From: Akkermansia muciniphila
GTDB lineage: Bacteria; Verrucomicrobiota; Verrucomicrobiia; Verrucomicrobiales; V1-33
NCBI GenBank assembly: GCA_945861415.1
Contig: CAMAUV010000045.1
Span: 1-35,757, forward strand
DNA length: 35,757 nt
Reading direction: 5' to 3'
Part shown: one piece after another, positions 16,779 through 26,449 of the stretch
Position numbering within the stretch: the stretch's first letter is position 1
Layout of the letters: the number at the start of each line of letters is the position of its first letter
Translations under genes and position numbers: made by a program
The notes under the pieces: generated by a model
Told to the model about the DNA's origin: nothing
Database searches by the model: none
Seen by the model: only the letters and a program-made list of their open reading frames with translations

Positions 16779-17248
16779 GGCTGATGGCGCGCTGTTCCCG
16801 TGGCAGTGAGCTATGACCGTAGCCTTATATTGATGAGCATGGCGCCGTTGCGGGACCATACGGCTTCCGAACGCCCTTCTCGGGGAACCCTTTCAAAGGG
16901 AACCCCACCCCGGTGACTTCTCTCAGTGAGAGGATCTCTTATCCTTCGGCGCGCAGGGTATTGCATGCGGCTCCGCAATGGAAGCAAGGGACGGGTCGTC
17001 GTGGATGAGTCCAGCTTTGATGCTCCGAAAAACGAACTGCGCTCCACGGTGCCGGGAACGTCGGGGATAAAGATGGTCCGGTCAGGAGAAGGCGGATCGT
17101 GGACGATCATTGGGCGGCGGCACATGTGGGACAATCGTTTTGAACACAGTGGGGTGCGGCAAAAATCATTTGTAAATGTAGGAGCAGGCGGATACGAGGA
17201 AAAACCTTGGCCTCACTGCCCAAAGGTCCAAGTTTTTTCATCGGATAC
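16779..17248. other. 470-base gap with two adjacent hairpins, no secure gene
   Basis: Two small structures sit side by side. At 16882-16905, GGGG/CCCC flanks CCCTT/AAGGG around a TCA loop with an AA/AA internal mismatch. At 16920-16932, CTCTC-AGT-GAGAG forms a 5-bp stem. Open frames of about 100 codons exist on both strands (16926-17252 plus, 16811-17134 minus, the latter from TTG), but they overlap each other and match nothing that I recognise. The 3' part probably holds the promoter of the MOSC gene. Confidence 0.4.
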
Positions 17249-17725
17249 ATGACCATCGAGCACATCTACATCAGTCGGGAGCACAATTTCTTCGGGCACC
17301 ACGGGCAGCCTGCCGGTGAAGCTCCTGTTGAGGAGTTGCATGAGGCTGAACTGGTCGCGGGGGAGGGGATTCAAGGGGACCGGTTTTTTGGATTCAAGGA
17401 GGACTACAAAGGCCAGATCACCTTTTTCTCCCGCGAGGTCTATGAAGCCTTGTGCGCCCGGTTTCAGGTGTGGGACCGCCCTCCTTCCGTGTTTCGTCGG
17501 AACGTCATCGTTAGCGGAGTCGACTTGAATACACTCATCAGCCGGGAATTTGAAGTTCAGGGGCTCCGATTCACCGGGGTATGCGAGTGCACCCCCTGCC
17601 ACTGGATGGATCAGGCTTTTCACCCTGGTGCTGAGGAGGCGTTGAAAGGCTGCGGCGGGCTGCGGGCGAAAATTCGTAGCTCCGGCACTTTGCGGGCCGA
17701 GGCGGCAGCGACCGGTTCTCCGTAA
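17249..17725 (+). CDS. MOSC domain-containing protein
   Basis: The 158-residue product starts MTIEHIYISREHNFFGHHGQ. MOSC domains (molybdenum cofactor sulfurase C-terminal) bind the cofactor or move sulfur. Typical motifs are present: GIQGDRFFGFKEDYKGQITF and RRNVIVSGVDLN. A conserved Cys region, CECTPCHWMDQAF, is followed by GLRAKIRSSGTL. No membrane segment is seen. The ATG at 17249 matches the family's usual start; a TTG at 17207 has a good GAGGA 6 bases before it and would add 14 residues, so that start is an alternative. It stands 88 bases before hom, and no molybdenum enzyme is nearby. Confidence 0.85.
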   Translation: MTIEHIYISREHNFFGHHGQPAGEAPVEELHEAELVAGEGIQGDRFFGFKEDYKGQITFFSREVYEALCARFQVWDRPPSVFRRNVIVSGVDLNTLISREFEVQGLRFTGVCECTPCHWMDQAFHPGAEEALKGCGGLRAKIRSSGTLRAEAAATGSP

Positions 17726-17813
17726 CGGGTGCAGGCAGGCAGCACATCCCCTTGCCGCAGGGAAATGGGCTTCCATAATACAAGCCCCCGCTCTTGGGAC
17801 ACCTGCTTTTATC

Positions 17814-19133
17814 ATGGAAGATTTCCAAATCGTACACTTCGGACTCGCCGGCCTCGGCAATGTAGGCATGGGCGTTTACAAGAACCTGCTTAAGAACGGC
17901 GAACTGGTTGCCAGCCGCAGCGGTATTCGCCTGCACGCAAAGCGGATCGCCGTGCGCGATGTGGCCAAACATACGGCGGCAGGCATTCCGGCGCATCTGA
18001 TTACGACGGACTGGCGGGAACTGGTAAACGATCCTGAGATCAAAGTGATCGTGGAACTCATCGGCGGAACCACCGAGGCCTATGAACTGGTGCGCACCGC
18101 CATTCAGGCGCGCAAAGCTGTGGTGACCGGCAACAAGGCGCTGCTTGCGGAGCACGGACGTGAGCTGGTGGCATTGGCTGAGAAGGAGAATGTCCCACTC
18201 TATTTTGAAGCCGCCGTGGCGGGCGGCATTCCCATCATCAAAGCCGTGCGTGAGGCACTCATCGGTAACAACATTCTGGCCATCTACGGCATCATCAACG
18301 GAACGACCAATTATATCCTGACCCGCATGGCGGATGCAGGGCTGAGTTACGAAGCCGCTCTTGGGGAAGCTCAGGAAAAAGGCTATGCCGAAGCGGATCC
18401 AAAACTGGATGTGACCGGCTGGGACGCCGGGCATAAGGCGATCATTCTCGCATGGCTGAGCTACGGCACGTGGGTGAAGCTGGAGCAGGTTTATGTGGAG
18501 GGTATTGCGCACATTACGCAGGCGGACCTGCAGTTCGCCCGCAGCATGGGCTACGCCATCAAACTGCTCGGCGTAGTGCGTCTGGACACGTCGAACAATA
18601 TAGAAGTGCGTGTGCAGCCATGCCTCGTAAGCCGTAGTAGTATCCTTGCGCACATCAGCGGGGTCATGAATGCGGTGGCAGTGTATGGCGACATCGTAGG
18701 TGAAACACTCTTCTATGGAAGCGGTGCGGGGCAGGATGCCACCAGCAGTAGCGTCATAAGCGACCTCGCCGACGCTGCGGACAATCTGATCAATGAGGCC
18801 GGTACGAACAACGGATTCGTGCCGCACGGTCAGTATGGAGAGTGCCTCCCCGTGGAGGAGACGGTGAGCAGTTATTACCTGCGCCTGCGCGTCGATGACC
18901 GGCTTGGCGTCATTGCCGCCATCAGCACCATTCTCGCGCAGCACGGCATTGGCATTTTGAGCATCAGTCAACCGGAAGTAGCGGATGAGGCCACCGAGGC
19001 GGATCTCATGCTCATGCTCCACCGGGCCACGTTCGGAAAAATGGGCGCCGCGCGCGATGAAATTACAAGGCTAGACTGCATCAAGGGAGTCCCCGTCCTC
19101 CTTCGGGTGGAGGCGCTTCCCGGCAAAAAATGA
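17814..19133 (+). CDS. hom: Homoserine dehydrogenase
   Basis: Makes homoserine from aspartate semialdehyde with NAD(P)H, the branch point to threonine, methionine and isoleucine. The 439-residue product has the Rossmann motif GLGNVG (residues 13-18) and the family signature AAVAGGIPIIKAVREAL, followed by GIINGTTNYILTRM. The catalytic-site region is GWDAGHKAIILA, and a C-terminal ACT domain (about 350-439, YYLRLRVDDRLGVIAAIS) suggests feedback control. The length fits the monofunctional form with ACT. No thrB or thrC is next to it in the window. Confidence 0.95.
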   Translation: MEDFQIVHFGLAGLGNVGMGVYKNLLKNGELVASRSGIRLHAKRIAVRDVAKHTAAGIPAHLITTDWRELVNDPEIKVIVELIGGTTEAYELVRTAIQARKAVVTGNKALLAEHGRELVALAEKENVPLYFEAAVAGGIPIIKAVREALIGNNILAIYGIINGTTNYILTRMADAGLSYEAALGEAQEKGYAEADPKLDVTGWDAGHKAIILAWLSYGTWVKLEQVYVEGIAHITQADLQFARSMGYAIKLLGVVRLDTSNNIEVRVQPCLVSRSSILAHISGVMNAVAVYGDIVGETLFYGSGAGQDATSSSVISDLADAADNLINEAGTNNGFVPHGQYGECLPVEETVSSYYLRLRVDDRLGVIAAISTILAQHGIGILSISQPEVADEATEADLMLMLHRATFGKMGAARDEITRLDCIKGVPVLLRVEALPGKK

Positions 19134-19342
19134 ACCTGTGAACGTCCCAAGGGGAGGCGCTCTGCCATGCGTCGTCCGGCGGCAGGGCGAGACGCTGGTC
19201 AGGAAGGTTCCATTCTCAAAACTCCCATGATCCGTCTTTGCGAAAAATAGGCAGTCGACATACCCCAGTGATTCGATGAAAACCGGGGGCGATCCGGGGC
19301 GTTTTCACGGCCCGCTATTCAGTTAACACCTTCCTTTTTCAT

Positions 19343-22300
19343 ATGCATACCCTACGCTCTTCGTTCGCTCTTCCAGCCATTTTCCTCGCTATGCCGTCGC
19401 TGGTGGCCTTTGCGGCCCCGCAGTGGATATGGTCTTCCACCAAAGCCGGGGCCGGGGATCAGGTGTGGGTACGCAAGAGTTTTGACCTGCCGGAAGCGAA
19501 TAAGGCCGCACGGCTCATGGTTTCGTGCGACAATTCGTGCGAAGTCTGGGTCAACGGAGAATACGCGGGGCGCAGCACCGAGTGGGAGCAGGCGGCGAAG
19601 GTTCATGCGGGGAATTTCCTCAAGGCCGGGAGGAATGTGATCGCCATCAAAGGCGCGAACAGCGGCGGCATAGCGGGTTTGGTGGCGCAGCTCAATCCGA
19701 CATCGAAGGGAGGAAAGCCCATCGTGGAGTCGGGCGCGGACTGGAAGATCACGGCGCAGGATCCCGGGGCAGACTGGGAGAAGGGTGGCTTCAATGACAC
19801 CACATGGACGGCGGCGTTAGTGGTGGCCAAACTGGGCGATGCACCATGGGGTAATGTTCTGGCCGTCGGTGGCGGCGGCGGCGGTGGGGTGATTCCCGCG
19901 GAGAGCTTGAATGTGCTTCCAGGATTCAAAGCGGAGTTAATCTACCAAGTGCCGAAGGCTCAGCAGGGCTCATGGGTCAGCATGACGGTGGATAACAAAG
20001 GTCGCCTTATCGCGGGTGACCAAGAAGGTTCGTTGTACCGGGTGACGCTGGGCGGGGCTGAGCCGTCCGTGGAGCAATTGAAAACGCAGGTCAAGCAGGC
20101 GCAGGGGCTCCTGTGGCATCGCGGCGCGCTTTATCTCAGCCGGAATGGCAGGGAGAGTGGATTTTACCGGCTGCGCGATACGAATGGAGATGACCAATAC
20201 GATGAGGAAACCCTGCTCAGTAAATTTGACGGTGGCGGGGAGCACGGACCGCACGGAGTGATCCCCTCGCCGGACGGGAACAGTCTTTACGTGATAGGAG
20301 GAAATCACACGAAACTCCCGAATCCTGAAAAAAGCATGCTGCCAAAACTCTGGGACGAGGACTTCATCATCCCGCGCATGTGGGACGCGAACGGCCACGC
20401 CGCCGGTATTTTTGGTCCCGGGGGCTGGGTTGCCAAAACGGATCTCAATGGCTCTCAGTGGACGACCATCACGGGGGGATTCCGCAATTCCTACGATATC
20501 GCGATGAGCCCGAACGGCCAGATATTTACCTACGACAGTGACATGGAGTGGGACATCGGTACGCCGTGGTATCGCCCCACGCGCGCTTACGAAGTTGCTC
20601 CCGGAGTGGACTACGGCTGGCGCTCCGGTTCGGGCAAGAGCCCGGCCTATTACAGCGATACGCTGCCCGGCACGCTGGACATCGGCCCGGGCAGTCCTAC
20701 CGGCGTCGCGTTCGGCACCGGAGCGAAGTTCCCCCCCAAATATCAGAACGCGCTCTACATCGCAGACTGGACCTACGGCACCATGTATGTCCTCCATTTG
20801 AAGGCTCAGGGCGGGGCATGGACGGCAGACAAGGAGGAGTTTGTGTCAGGCAAACCGCTGCCTCTGACAGATGTGGTCATCCGGCCGCAGGATGGCGCGA
20901 TGTATTTTCTCATCGGCGGGCGCGGAACTCAAAGCGCACTCTATCGCATCACCTACACCGGCAGCGGGAGCACGGTTCCTGCAGCCGTGCCGGCGCTCAC
21001 GGCCGAGATGAAGAAGCGCATGGAACTGGAGAGTTTGATGGGCAATGGGGCACCAGAATCCGCAGTGCGCGTATGGGCTGAGATCGGGAATGCGGACCGC
21101 AGTGTTCGCCACGCCGCACGCGCGGCTTTGGAACTCATCCCGGTCGGGGGCTGGAAGGAAAAGGCACTAGCGGAAACTTCGCCCGAGTCCAGCATCAATG
21201 CCCTGCTCGCTCTGGCCCGCGTCGGCTGCGATACCGCAAAGCGCGATGCCTTCGGCCAGCTCTCCGGCGGGCAGGGCACTGCCAGTGCCAAAAATCCGCC
21301 CACACCTGAGCAGATGGTCCTGCGCGATGCGATTTTGAAGTCGGCCGCTCGGCTCAATTTTGCCAGCCTAACAGAGCCGCAGCAGCAAGCTCTGTTGCGC
21401 CTGCATACCGTTCTCTTCTCGCGCACAGGCAAGCCAGAGGTTGCCGCCTGTGCTGAAATTCGTGCGCGATTTGAGCCGCACTTTCCTGCAAAGAGCGCGG
21501 ACCTGAACCGCAGCCTCTGCGAACTCCTCGTCTATCTCGACAGCCCGCAGGTCGTCAGCAAGACCATGCAACTGCTCACTACGGCTCAGGATGACAGGAA
21601 CGAGATCCTTGAAGACAAAGTCCTTGCCCGGAACGACAACTACGCGAAGGCCGTGAACAGCGCCATGGCCTCCCGGGCCAACCGCCAGCAGATCGCCTAC
21701 GGCTGGGCCCTGCGCATGGCGGATGTTGGATGGACTCCGGAGCAGCGCCGTCAGTTCTTCCGCTGGTTCAATACGGCGCGGAAGTTCCAGGGCGGGAACA
21801 GTCTGCGCGGATTCATCGAAAACATCCGCAAGGACGCCCTCACCCGCGTGCCTCAGGAAATGCGGAAGGAACTTGAAGGCCTCAGCGAGCAACTGAACAC
21901 GGTGAACCTCGCCGACCTCCCGCGGCCGAAAGGCCCCGGCGCTTTCTGGGGCATGGAGGAAGTGATGGCCCTGACAAAAGACGGGCTCAAGGGACGCAAC
22001 TTCGAAAACGGCCGCACCACCTATCAGGCCGCCCTGTGCTCCGCCTGCCACCGGTTCGGTGGTGAATACGGCGGAGTGGGTCCCGACATCACCGGCGCCG
22101 CAAACCGCTATTCCATGAAAGACCTGCTGGAAAACATCATCGAGCCCAGCAAGGTCATCTCCGACCAGTATGAAAGCACGCTCGTGGAAAAGAAAGACGG
22201 CAGCAGCCTCGTGGGCCGCGTCGTCAAAGAGGAGGCAGGCAGCATCTTCATCGCGGAAAACCCGCTAATGGCCAATCAGCTTACCTCTATTCTCTCCACT

Positions 22301-22438
22301 GAAATCAAGGGCCGAAGCAAATACCCCATCAGTTCTATGCCGCCTGCACTGCTCAATCAGTTAAACAAAGACGAAGTCCTCGACCTCCTCGCTTACCTCC
22401 TCAGCGGCGGGAATAAGGAGGACAAGGTCTTTAAGTAG
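19343..22438 (+). CDS. Secreted propeller/HEAT/cytochrome c protein (PVC type)
   Basis: A 1031-residue protein. The leader covers about residues 1-24. A jelly-roll carbohydrate-binding-like domain follows (about 25-170), then a poly-Gly linker (about 177-183). A sugar-dehydrogenase-like six-bladed propeller spans about 190-545, and a helical HEAT-like region about 560-850. The C-terminal haem domain (about 890-1010) has CSACH at 899-903 and a candidate axial Met999 in SSMPPALL. This order is typical of the large membrane or periplasmic dehydrogenase-like proteins of Verrucomicrobia and Planctomycetes, thought to oxidise sugars and pass electrons to a cytochrome. The substrate is unknown. A 9-bp hairpin at 19158-19189 lies upstream of the start. 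Confidence 0.85.
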   Translation: MHTLRSSFALPAIFLAMPSLVAFAAPQWIWSSTKAGAGDQVWVRKSFDLPEANKAARLMVSCDNSCEVWVNGEYAGRSTEWEQAAKVHAGNFLKAGRNVIAIKGANSGGIAGLVAQLNPTSKGGKPIVESGADWKITAQDPGADWEKGGFNDTTWTAALVVAKLGDAPWGNVLAVGGGGGGGVIPAESLNVLPGFKAELIYQVPKAQQGSWVSMTVDNKGRLIAGDQEGSLYRVTLGGAEPSVEQLKTQVKQAQGLLWHRGALYLSRNGRESGFYRLRDTNGDDQYDEETLLSKFDGGGEHGPHGVIPSPDGNSLYVIGGNHTKLPNPEKSMLPKLWDEDFIIPRMWDANGHAAGIFGPGGWVAKTDLNGSQWTTITGGFRNSYDIAMSPNGQIFTYDSDMEWDIGTPWYRPTRAYEVAPGVDYGWRSGSGKSPAYYSDTLPGTLDIGPGSPTGVAFGTGAKFPPKYQNALYIADWTYGTMYVLHLKAQGGAWTADKEEFVSGKPLPLTDVVIRPQDGAMYFLIGGRGTQSALYRITYTGSGSTVPAAVPALTAEMKKRMELESLMGNGAPESAVRVWAEIGNADRSVRHAARAALELIPVGGWKEKALAETSPESSINALLALARVGCDTAKRDAFGQLSGGQGTASAKNPPTPEQMVLRDAILKSAARLNFASLTEPQQQALLRLHTVLFSRTGKPEVAACAEIRARFEPHFPAKSADLNRSLCELLVYLDSPQVVSKTMQLLTTAQDDRNEILEDKVLARNDNYAKAVNSAMASRANRQQIAYGWALRMADVGWTPEQRRQFFRWFNTARKFQGGNSLRGFIENIRKDALTRVPQEMRKELEGLSEQLNTVNLADLPRPKGPGAFWGMEEVMALTKDGLKGRNFENGRTTYQAALCSACHRFGGEYGGVGPDITGAANRYSMKDLLENIIEPSKVISDQYESTLVEKKDGSSLVGRVVKEEAGSIFIAENPLMANQLTSILSTEIKGRSKYPISSMPPALLNQLNKDEVLDLLAYLLSGGNKEDKVFK

Positions 22439-23152
22439 TAAGGTATATAACGCATTGAAGCTGGTTAGGTTGTGAACATGACGAACTCATCAGCGCCACC
22501 AGTTCCCGGATTCGTTGCCTGAAGGAGGCAACTGTCGCGCCGGCGCTTGCGCTGACGCTTAGTCCCTCCTTTTTATTGATCGCTTGGTATAGCCCGCCTC
22601 CCCGGCTTCTACTGGTTACAAAGTTAACTTGTTTCTTTCTTCTGCACGCATGGTTCAGCGGCGAGTAGGAGAGTCCAGCAGGTAAAATGCACACAGCTTC
22701 GCTAAGAGCGGAGGAGTCGAACGGTTCCGACCCGCAGCCTTATCAGGTGCGCGCACTTTTGAGATTCTCGCTCAGCCTCGCCGCGAGGGGACTCAGGGAC
22801 AAACAGGGCAGTCATGATCTCGACTCCTGCTGAACGAACTGCTCTGGCTCTGTCTATTATGTGCCCTAGGAATACGGTCATCCGGCGCGGCGTCAGAGCA
22901 GCGAAATGTATGAGCGGGTCTGGAAAGCGGGCACATTCCGTGCATGCGACAATTTCGCCATCGACGCCTTCGAACTCGCCGATCTTCGAGCCGGGCACCT
23001 ACCCTTCTGGACCGATTTCACCAAAGACGGTAAAACGGACCGGAACCCGCCCGTGATTCATGTTGTGATCTATCTTGGAGTGCGCACGGCGACAGGGCAC
23101 CCGCTCTGCGGAGAAACCGGAAAAGGTGCGCCAATCAGCTGGCGCAGCTTTC
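22439..23152. other. 714-base convergent gap, no secure gene
   Basis: Between the ends of two convergent genes. A perfect 7-bp hairpin GTTGCCT-gaagg-AGGCAAC is at 22514-22532, with a second weaker GC-rich hairpin at about 22534-22556 and a T5 tract soon after; together they may end the 1031-residue gene. Overlapping open frames at 22702-22998 (minus, about 98 residues) and 22906-23229 (plus, about 107) look partly protein-like but match no family that I know, and they conflict with each other. The plus frame runs on into the DUF1501 gene. Confidence 0.4.
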
Positions 23153-24559
23153 TCAAACAAGGACGTCCCCGATCACTTTGCCAAACACATCCGTCAGGCG
23201 ATAATCGCGGCCTTGGAGGCGGTAGGTGAGCTTTGTGTGCTCGATGCCTAGGAGCTTGAGCATCGTGGCGTGGACGTCATGCACGTGGACCACGTTTTCC
23301 ACGGCCTTGTAGCCGAGTTCATCCGTCGCGCCGTATTGCACGCCGCCTTTGATGCCGCCGCCTGCCATCCAGATGCTGAAGGCGAGCATGTGGTGGTCGC
23401 GTCCATCGCCCTGGCTCATGGGCGTGCGGCCAAACTCGCCGCTGAACACGATGAGCGTATCCTCGAACATACCGCGCTGCTTGAGATCGGTGATGAGGGC
23501 CATGCAGGCGCGGTCGATTTCCTCCGACTTGAGCCGCACACCTTCCTTTACGCCGCCGTGGTGGTCCCAGTCTTTGTGGTAGAGTTGGATGAATCGAACG
23601 CCGCGCTCCGCAAGCCGGCGGGCGATCAGACAGTTGCTGGCGAAGGAACCGTCGCCGGGAGTGCAGCCGTAGAGTTCTTTGATATGCTGCGGCTCTGCGG
23701 CCATGTCCATGAGCCCCGGCACGCTGGCCTGCATTTTGAACGCCATCTCATATTGCGCGATACGTGTAGCAATTTCGGGATCCTGCACCTGCGCGTCGTG
23801 CTGAGCGTTGAGCTTATTCACGGAATCCACCACATCCCCCTGCATCCCGCGGTCGTAGCCGGGGGGGCTGCTGAGGTAGAGCACGGCATCGCCTTTGCTG
23901 CGTAGATGTACGCCCTGGAACCGACTGGGCAGGAATCCCGCGCTCCACTGCCGGGCGGCGATGGGCTGATTCTGCCCGCCGCGGCCAAGCGACGTCAGCA
24001 CTACGAACCCCGGCAAATCCTCCGCCACACTGCCGAGGCCGTAGGTGAGCCACGATCCCATGCTCGGCCGGCCGGGAATGGACGAGCCGGTATTGATGAA
24101 GCAGTGCGCTGGATCGTGATTGATCGCGTCCGTGTGCATGGAGCGGATCAGGCAGATGTCGTCCACCACACTCCCGATTTGCGGAAAGAGTTCGCAAATC
24201 TCGGCGCCGCTCTTGCCGAACTTCTTGAATCCCCACTGCGGGCCGAAGCAGTTCAGCTTGCTTCCCTGCAACTGCGCGAGCTGCTGCCCCTTCGTGAACG
24301 ACTCGGGCATCGGCTTACCGTTAAGTTCGGCCAGCTTGGGTTTGTAGTCGAAGGTCTCAAGGTGCGAAGGGCCGCCCGCCATGGTAAGCCAGATGACGCG
24401 CTTTGCCTTGGGTGGGAAGTGCGGCTTTGTGATCACGCCAGGCCATTTGTCCGTGGCTGCAAAGAGCGACGGCTTCAGCAGCTGGGAGAGGGCCAGCGAT
24501 CCGATGGAAGCTTTGCCCAAAAAGGCACGGCGGCAAATGTGAGCGGGCAGTGTGGTCAT
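23153..24559 (-). CDS. DUF1501 domain-containing protein
   Basis: A 468-residue protein with a twin-arginine-type start: CRRAFLGKASIGSLALSQLL, where RRAFLG is the RRxFLx motif. It is thus probably exported folded by Tat. Family motifs are seen: KRVIWLTMAGGPSHLETFDY near the start and VFSGEFGRTPMSQGDGRDHH near the end. DUF1501 is related to the alkaline-phosphatase/sulfatase fold; no activity is proven. In Verrucomicrobia and Planctomycetes it is usually beside a DUF1549/DUF1553 cytochrome-like gene; none is adjacent here. Its nearest neighbour with a haem motif is the convergent gene ending at 22438. Upstream, gatC is divergent. Confidence 0.9.
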   Translation of the reverse strand: MTTLPAHICRRAFLGKASIGSLALSQLLKPSLFAATDKWPGVITKPHFPPKAKRVIWLTMAGGPSHLETFDYKPKLAELNGKPMPESFTKGQQLAQLQGSKLNCFGPQWGFKKFGKSGAEICELFPQIGSVVDDICLIRSMHTDAINHDPAHCFINTGSSIPGRPSMGSWLTYGLGSVAEDLPGFVVLTSLGRGGQNQPIAARQWSAGFLPSRFQGVHLRSKGDAVLYLSSPPGYDRGMQGDVVDSVNKLNAQHDAQVQDPEIATRIAQYEMAFKMQASVPGLMDMAAEPQHIKELYGCTPGDGSFASNCLIARRLAERGVRFIQLYHKDWDHHGGVKEGVRLKSEEIDRACMALITDLKQRGMFEDTLIVFSGEFGRTPMSQGDGRDHHMLAFSIWMAGGGIKGGVQYGATDELGYKAVENVVHVHDVHATMLKLLGIEHTKLTYRLQGRDYRLTDVFGKVIGDVLV

Positions 24560-24702
24560 GTTTGAGAAACTGGGAGCGGAAACCTTCCTTTACCATCTGC
24601 TGTATGGACGATCCTGCAAGCCCCGTGAAGGCGCTAAGGGCGCGATTTCTTCACCTTGCAATCTGCGGTGCCCGGACCAGCATTTATGCCGAATTTTTCT
24701 CT

Positions 24703-24993
24703 ATGAGCGCCACCGCCCACATCGACATCAAAAAGACCGCCGACCTTGCGCGCCTGCGCCTCACCGCGGAGGAAGAGACTGCCTACACCGCCCAACTCGA
24801 ACGCATTCTCGAATACGTGGGCCAACTCGACGAGGCCGACACTGCCAGCGTGGAAGCCGCAGCTCATCCGCACGAACTCTTCGATGTGATGCGATCCGAT
24901 GCGGCCCGTCCGGGATTCGTTATGGAGGCAGCGCTGAGCAATGCCCCGCGCCGCAGCGGAGATCAGTTCATGGTGCCCAAAGTCGTGGAATAA
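24703..24993 (+). CDS. gatC: Asp/Glu-tRNA amidotransferase subunit C
   Basis: GatC is the small stabilising subunit of the GatCAB complex, which turns Glu-tRNA(Gln) or Asp-tRNA(Asn) into the amide form. The 96-residue product starts [20 protein letters not shown] and has the family stretch [17 protein letters not shown] and the final [12 protein letters not shown]. The ATG at 24703 is chosen because it gives the family's usual length and start; earlier in-frame codons would add 51 unlike residues. gatA begins 7 bases after the stop. Confidence 0.95.
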   Translation: MSATAHIDIKKTADLARLRLTAEEETAYTAQLERILEYVGQLDEADTASVEAAAHPHELFDVMRSDAARPGFVMEAALSNAPRRSGDQFMVPKVVE

Positions 24994-25000
24994 TACTGTC

Positions 25001-26449
25001 ATGCCGGACGCACTGCACACCCTCACCATCGCCGAACTCCGCACGCTTCTCCAGAAGCGCGAGATTTCCCCCGCTGACATCATCCACGATCTCGAAGCCT
25101 CCATCACGGCCCGTGATCCGGAGATCGGCGCCTACCTTCACCGCGACACCGCTGCTGCCCTTGCCGCTGCGGAAAAAGCCGACCTCAGCGCCCCTCTGGG
25201 CGGCATTCCCGTGGCCATCAAAGACGTGCTCAATGTGCAGGGCCAGCCAGCCACGGCGGGTTCGAAAATGCTCCGCGGTTACATTTCTCCCTACGATGCC
25301 ACCTGCATCGCGAAGCTAAAAAGCGCAGGCGCGATTCCATTCGGCAAATTGAACATGGACGAGTTTGCCATGGGTTCCTCCAATGAAAATTCAGCGTGGC
25401 AACTCACCCGCAATCCCTGGGACACTACCCGCGTGCCCGGCGGCAGCAGCGGAGCCTCCGCGGCGGCCGTGGCTGCCCGCACCGCCATCGCCTCGCTCGG
25501 CAGCGATACCGGTGGCTCCATCCGCCAGCCTGCGGCCTTCTGCGGTATCACGGGGCTGAAGCCCACCTACGGCCGCGTCTCGCGATACGGGCTCATCGCC
25601 TACGCTTCCTCGCTCGATCAGGTCGGCCCCATGACGCGCACCGTTGAAGATGCCGCCCTGGTGCTGCAGGCCATCGCCGGTCACGATCCGCAGGACAGCA
25701 CCTCTCTCAATGCCCCCGTGCCCGACTATTCTGCTGCCCTGCGCCGCGGGGTCAGCGGCATGAAGATCGGCCTGCCGAGGGAATACTTCATCGACGGTAT
25801 AGACCCCGCGGTGCGCGCCGCCGTGGAGGCCGGAGTCAAGGAACTTGAGCGTCAGGGCGCCACCGTGCGTGAGATTAGTCTTCCGCACACCCGCTTCGCC
25901 ATCGCAGCTTATTATATTATCGCCACCGCCGAAGCCTCCGCCAACCTCGCCCGCTTCGATGGCGTGCGCTACGGCCATCGCTGCGATACCCCCGCCGACC
26001 TCCGCGATATGTACGACCGTTCCCGCGCCGAAGGATTCGGCCCCGAGGTCAAACGCCGTATCATTCTCGGCACCTACGTGCTCAGCAGCGGCTACTACGA
26101 CGCCTACTACCGCAAGGCTCAGAAAGTCCGCACGCTCATTGCCCGCGACTTCGCTGAAGCCTTCAAGGAAGTCGACCTCATTGCCAGCCCCGTTACCCCC
26201 ACCGCCGCGTTCAAGATCGGCAAAAATGCCGGCGATCCCCTCCAGATGTATCTCGCGGATATCTTCACCATTGCCAACAATCTCTCCGGCGTCTGCGGTA
26301 TCTCTGTGCCCTGCGGATACAGCGCCGAAGGCCTGCCCATCGGCCTCCAACTCACTGGCCGCCCGCTCGGTGAGGAGGACCTTCTCCGCGGCGCCTTCGC
26401 TTACGAACAGGCTACCGACTGGCACCGGCGCCTGCCGCAGAAGTCATAA
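25001..26449 (+). CDS. gatA: Asp/Glu-tRNA amidotransferase subunit A
   Basis: The amidase subunit of GatCAB, which releases ammonia from glutamine. The 482-residue product has the amidase-signature triad Lys74 (VAIKDVLN), Ser149 ([10 protein letters not shown]) and Ser173 ([11 protein letters not shown]), spaced as in characterised GatA. The start at 25001 leaves only 7 bases after gatC; a longer form from 24941 would overlap gatC and add 20 residues that do not look like the family. gatB is not in the window and must be elsewhere. Confidence 0.97.
   Translation: MPDALHTLTIAELRTLLQKREISPADIIHDLEASITARDPEIGAYLHRDTAAALAAAEKADLSAPLGGIPVAIKDVLNVQGQPATAGSKMLRGYISPYDATCIAKLKSAGAIPFGKLNMDEFAMGSSNENSAWQLTRNPWDTTRVPGGSSGASAAAVAARTAIASLGSDTGGSIRQPAAFCGITGLKPTYGRVSRYGLIAYASSLDQVGPMTRTVEDAALVLQAIAGHDPQDSTSLNAPVPDYSAALRRGVSGMKIGLPREYFIDGIDPAVRAAVEAGVKELERQGATVREISLPHTRFAIAAYYIIATAEASANLARFDGVRYGHRCDTPADLRDMYDRSRAEGFGPEVKRRIILGTYVLSSGYYDAYYRKAQKVRTLIARDFAEAFKEVDLIASPVTPTAAFKIGKNAGDPLQMYLADIFTIANNLSGVCGISVPCGYSAEGLPIGLQLTGRPLGEEDLLRGAFAYEQATDWHRRLPQKS

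Noticed and set aside
19158..19189. 9-bp stem-loop after hom, as a terminator
   Set aside because: No T-run follows on either strand; it is kept only as a note in the downstream gene.
22700..22756. tRNA-like 3' half on the minus strand (TGATAA loop followed by GTTCGACTCC)
   Set aside because: The anticodon and T stems do not pair properly, and no 5' half (acceptor or D arm) is present.
25391..26425. Long minus-strand open frame of 344 codons
   Set aside because: Antisense to gatA, whose triad and family motifs are clear.
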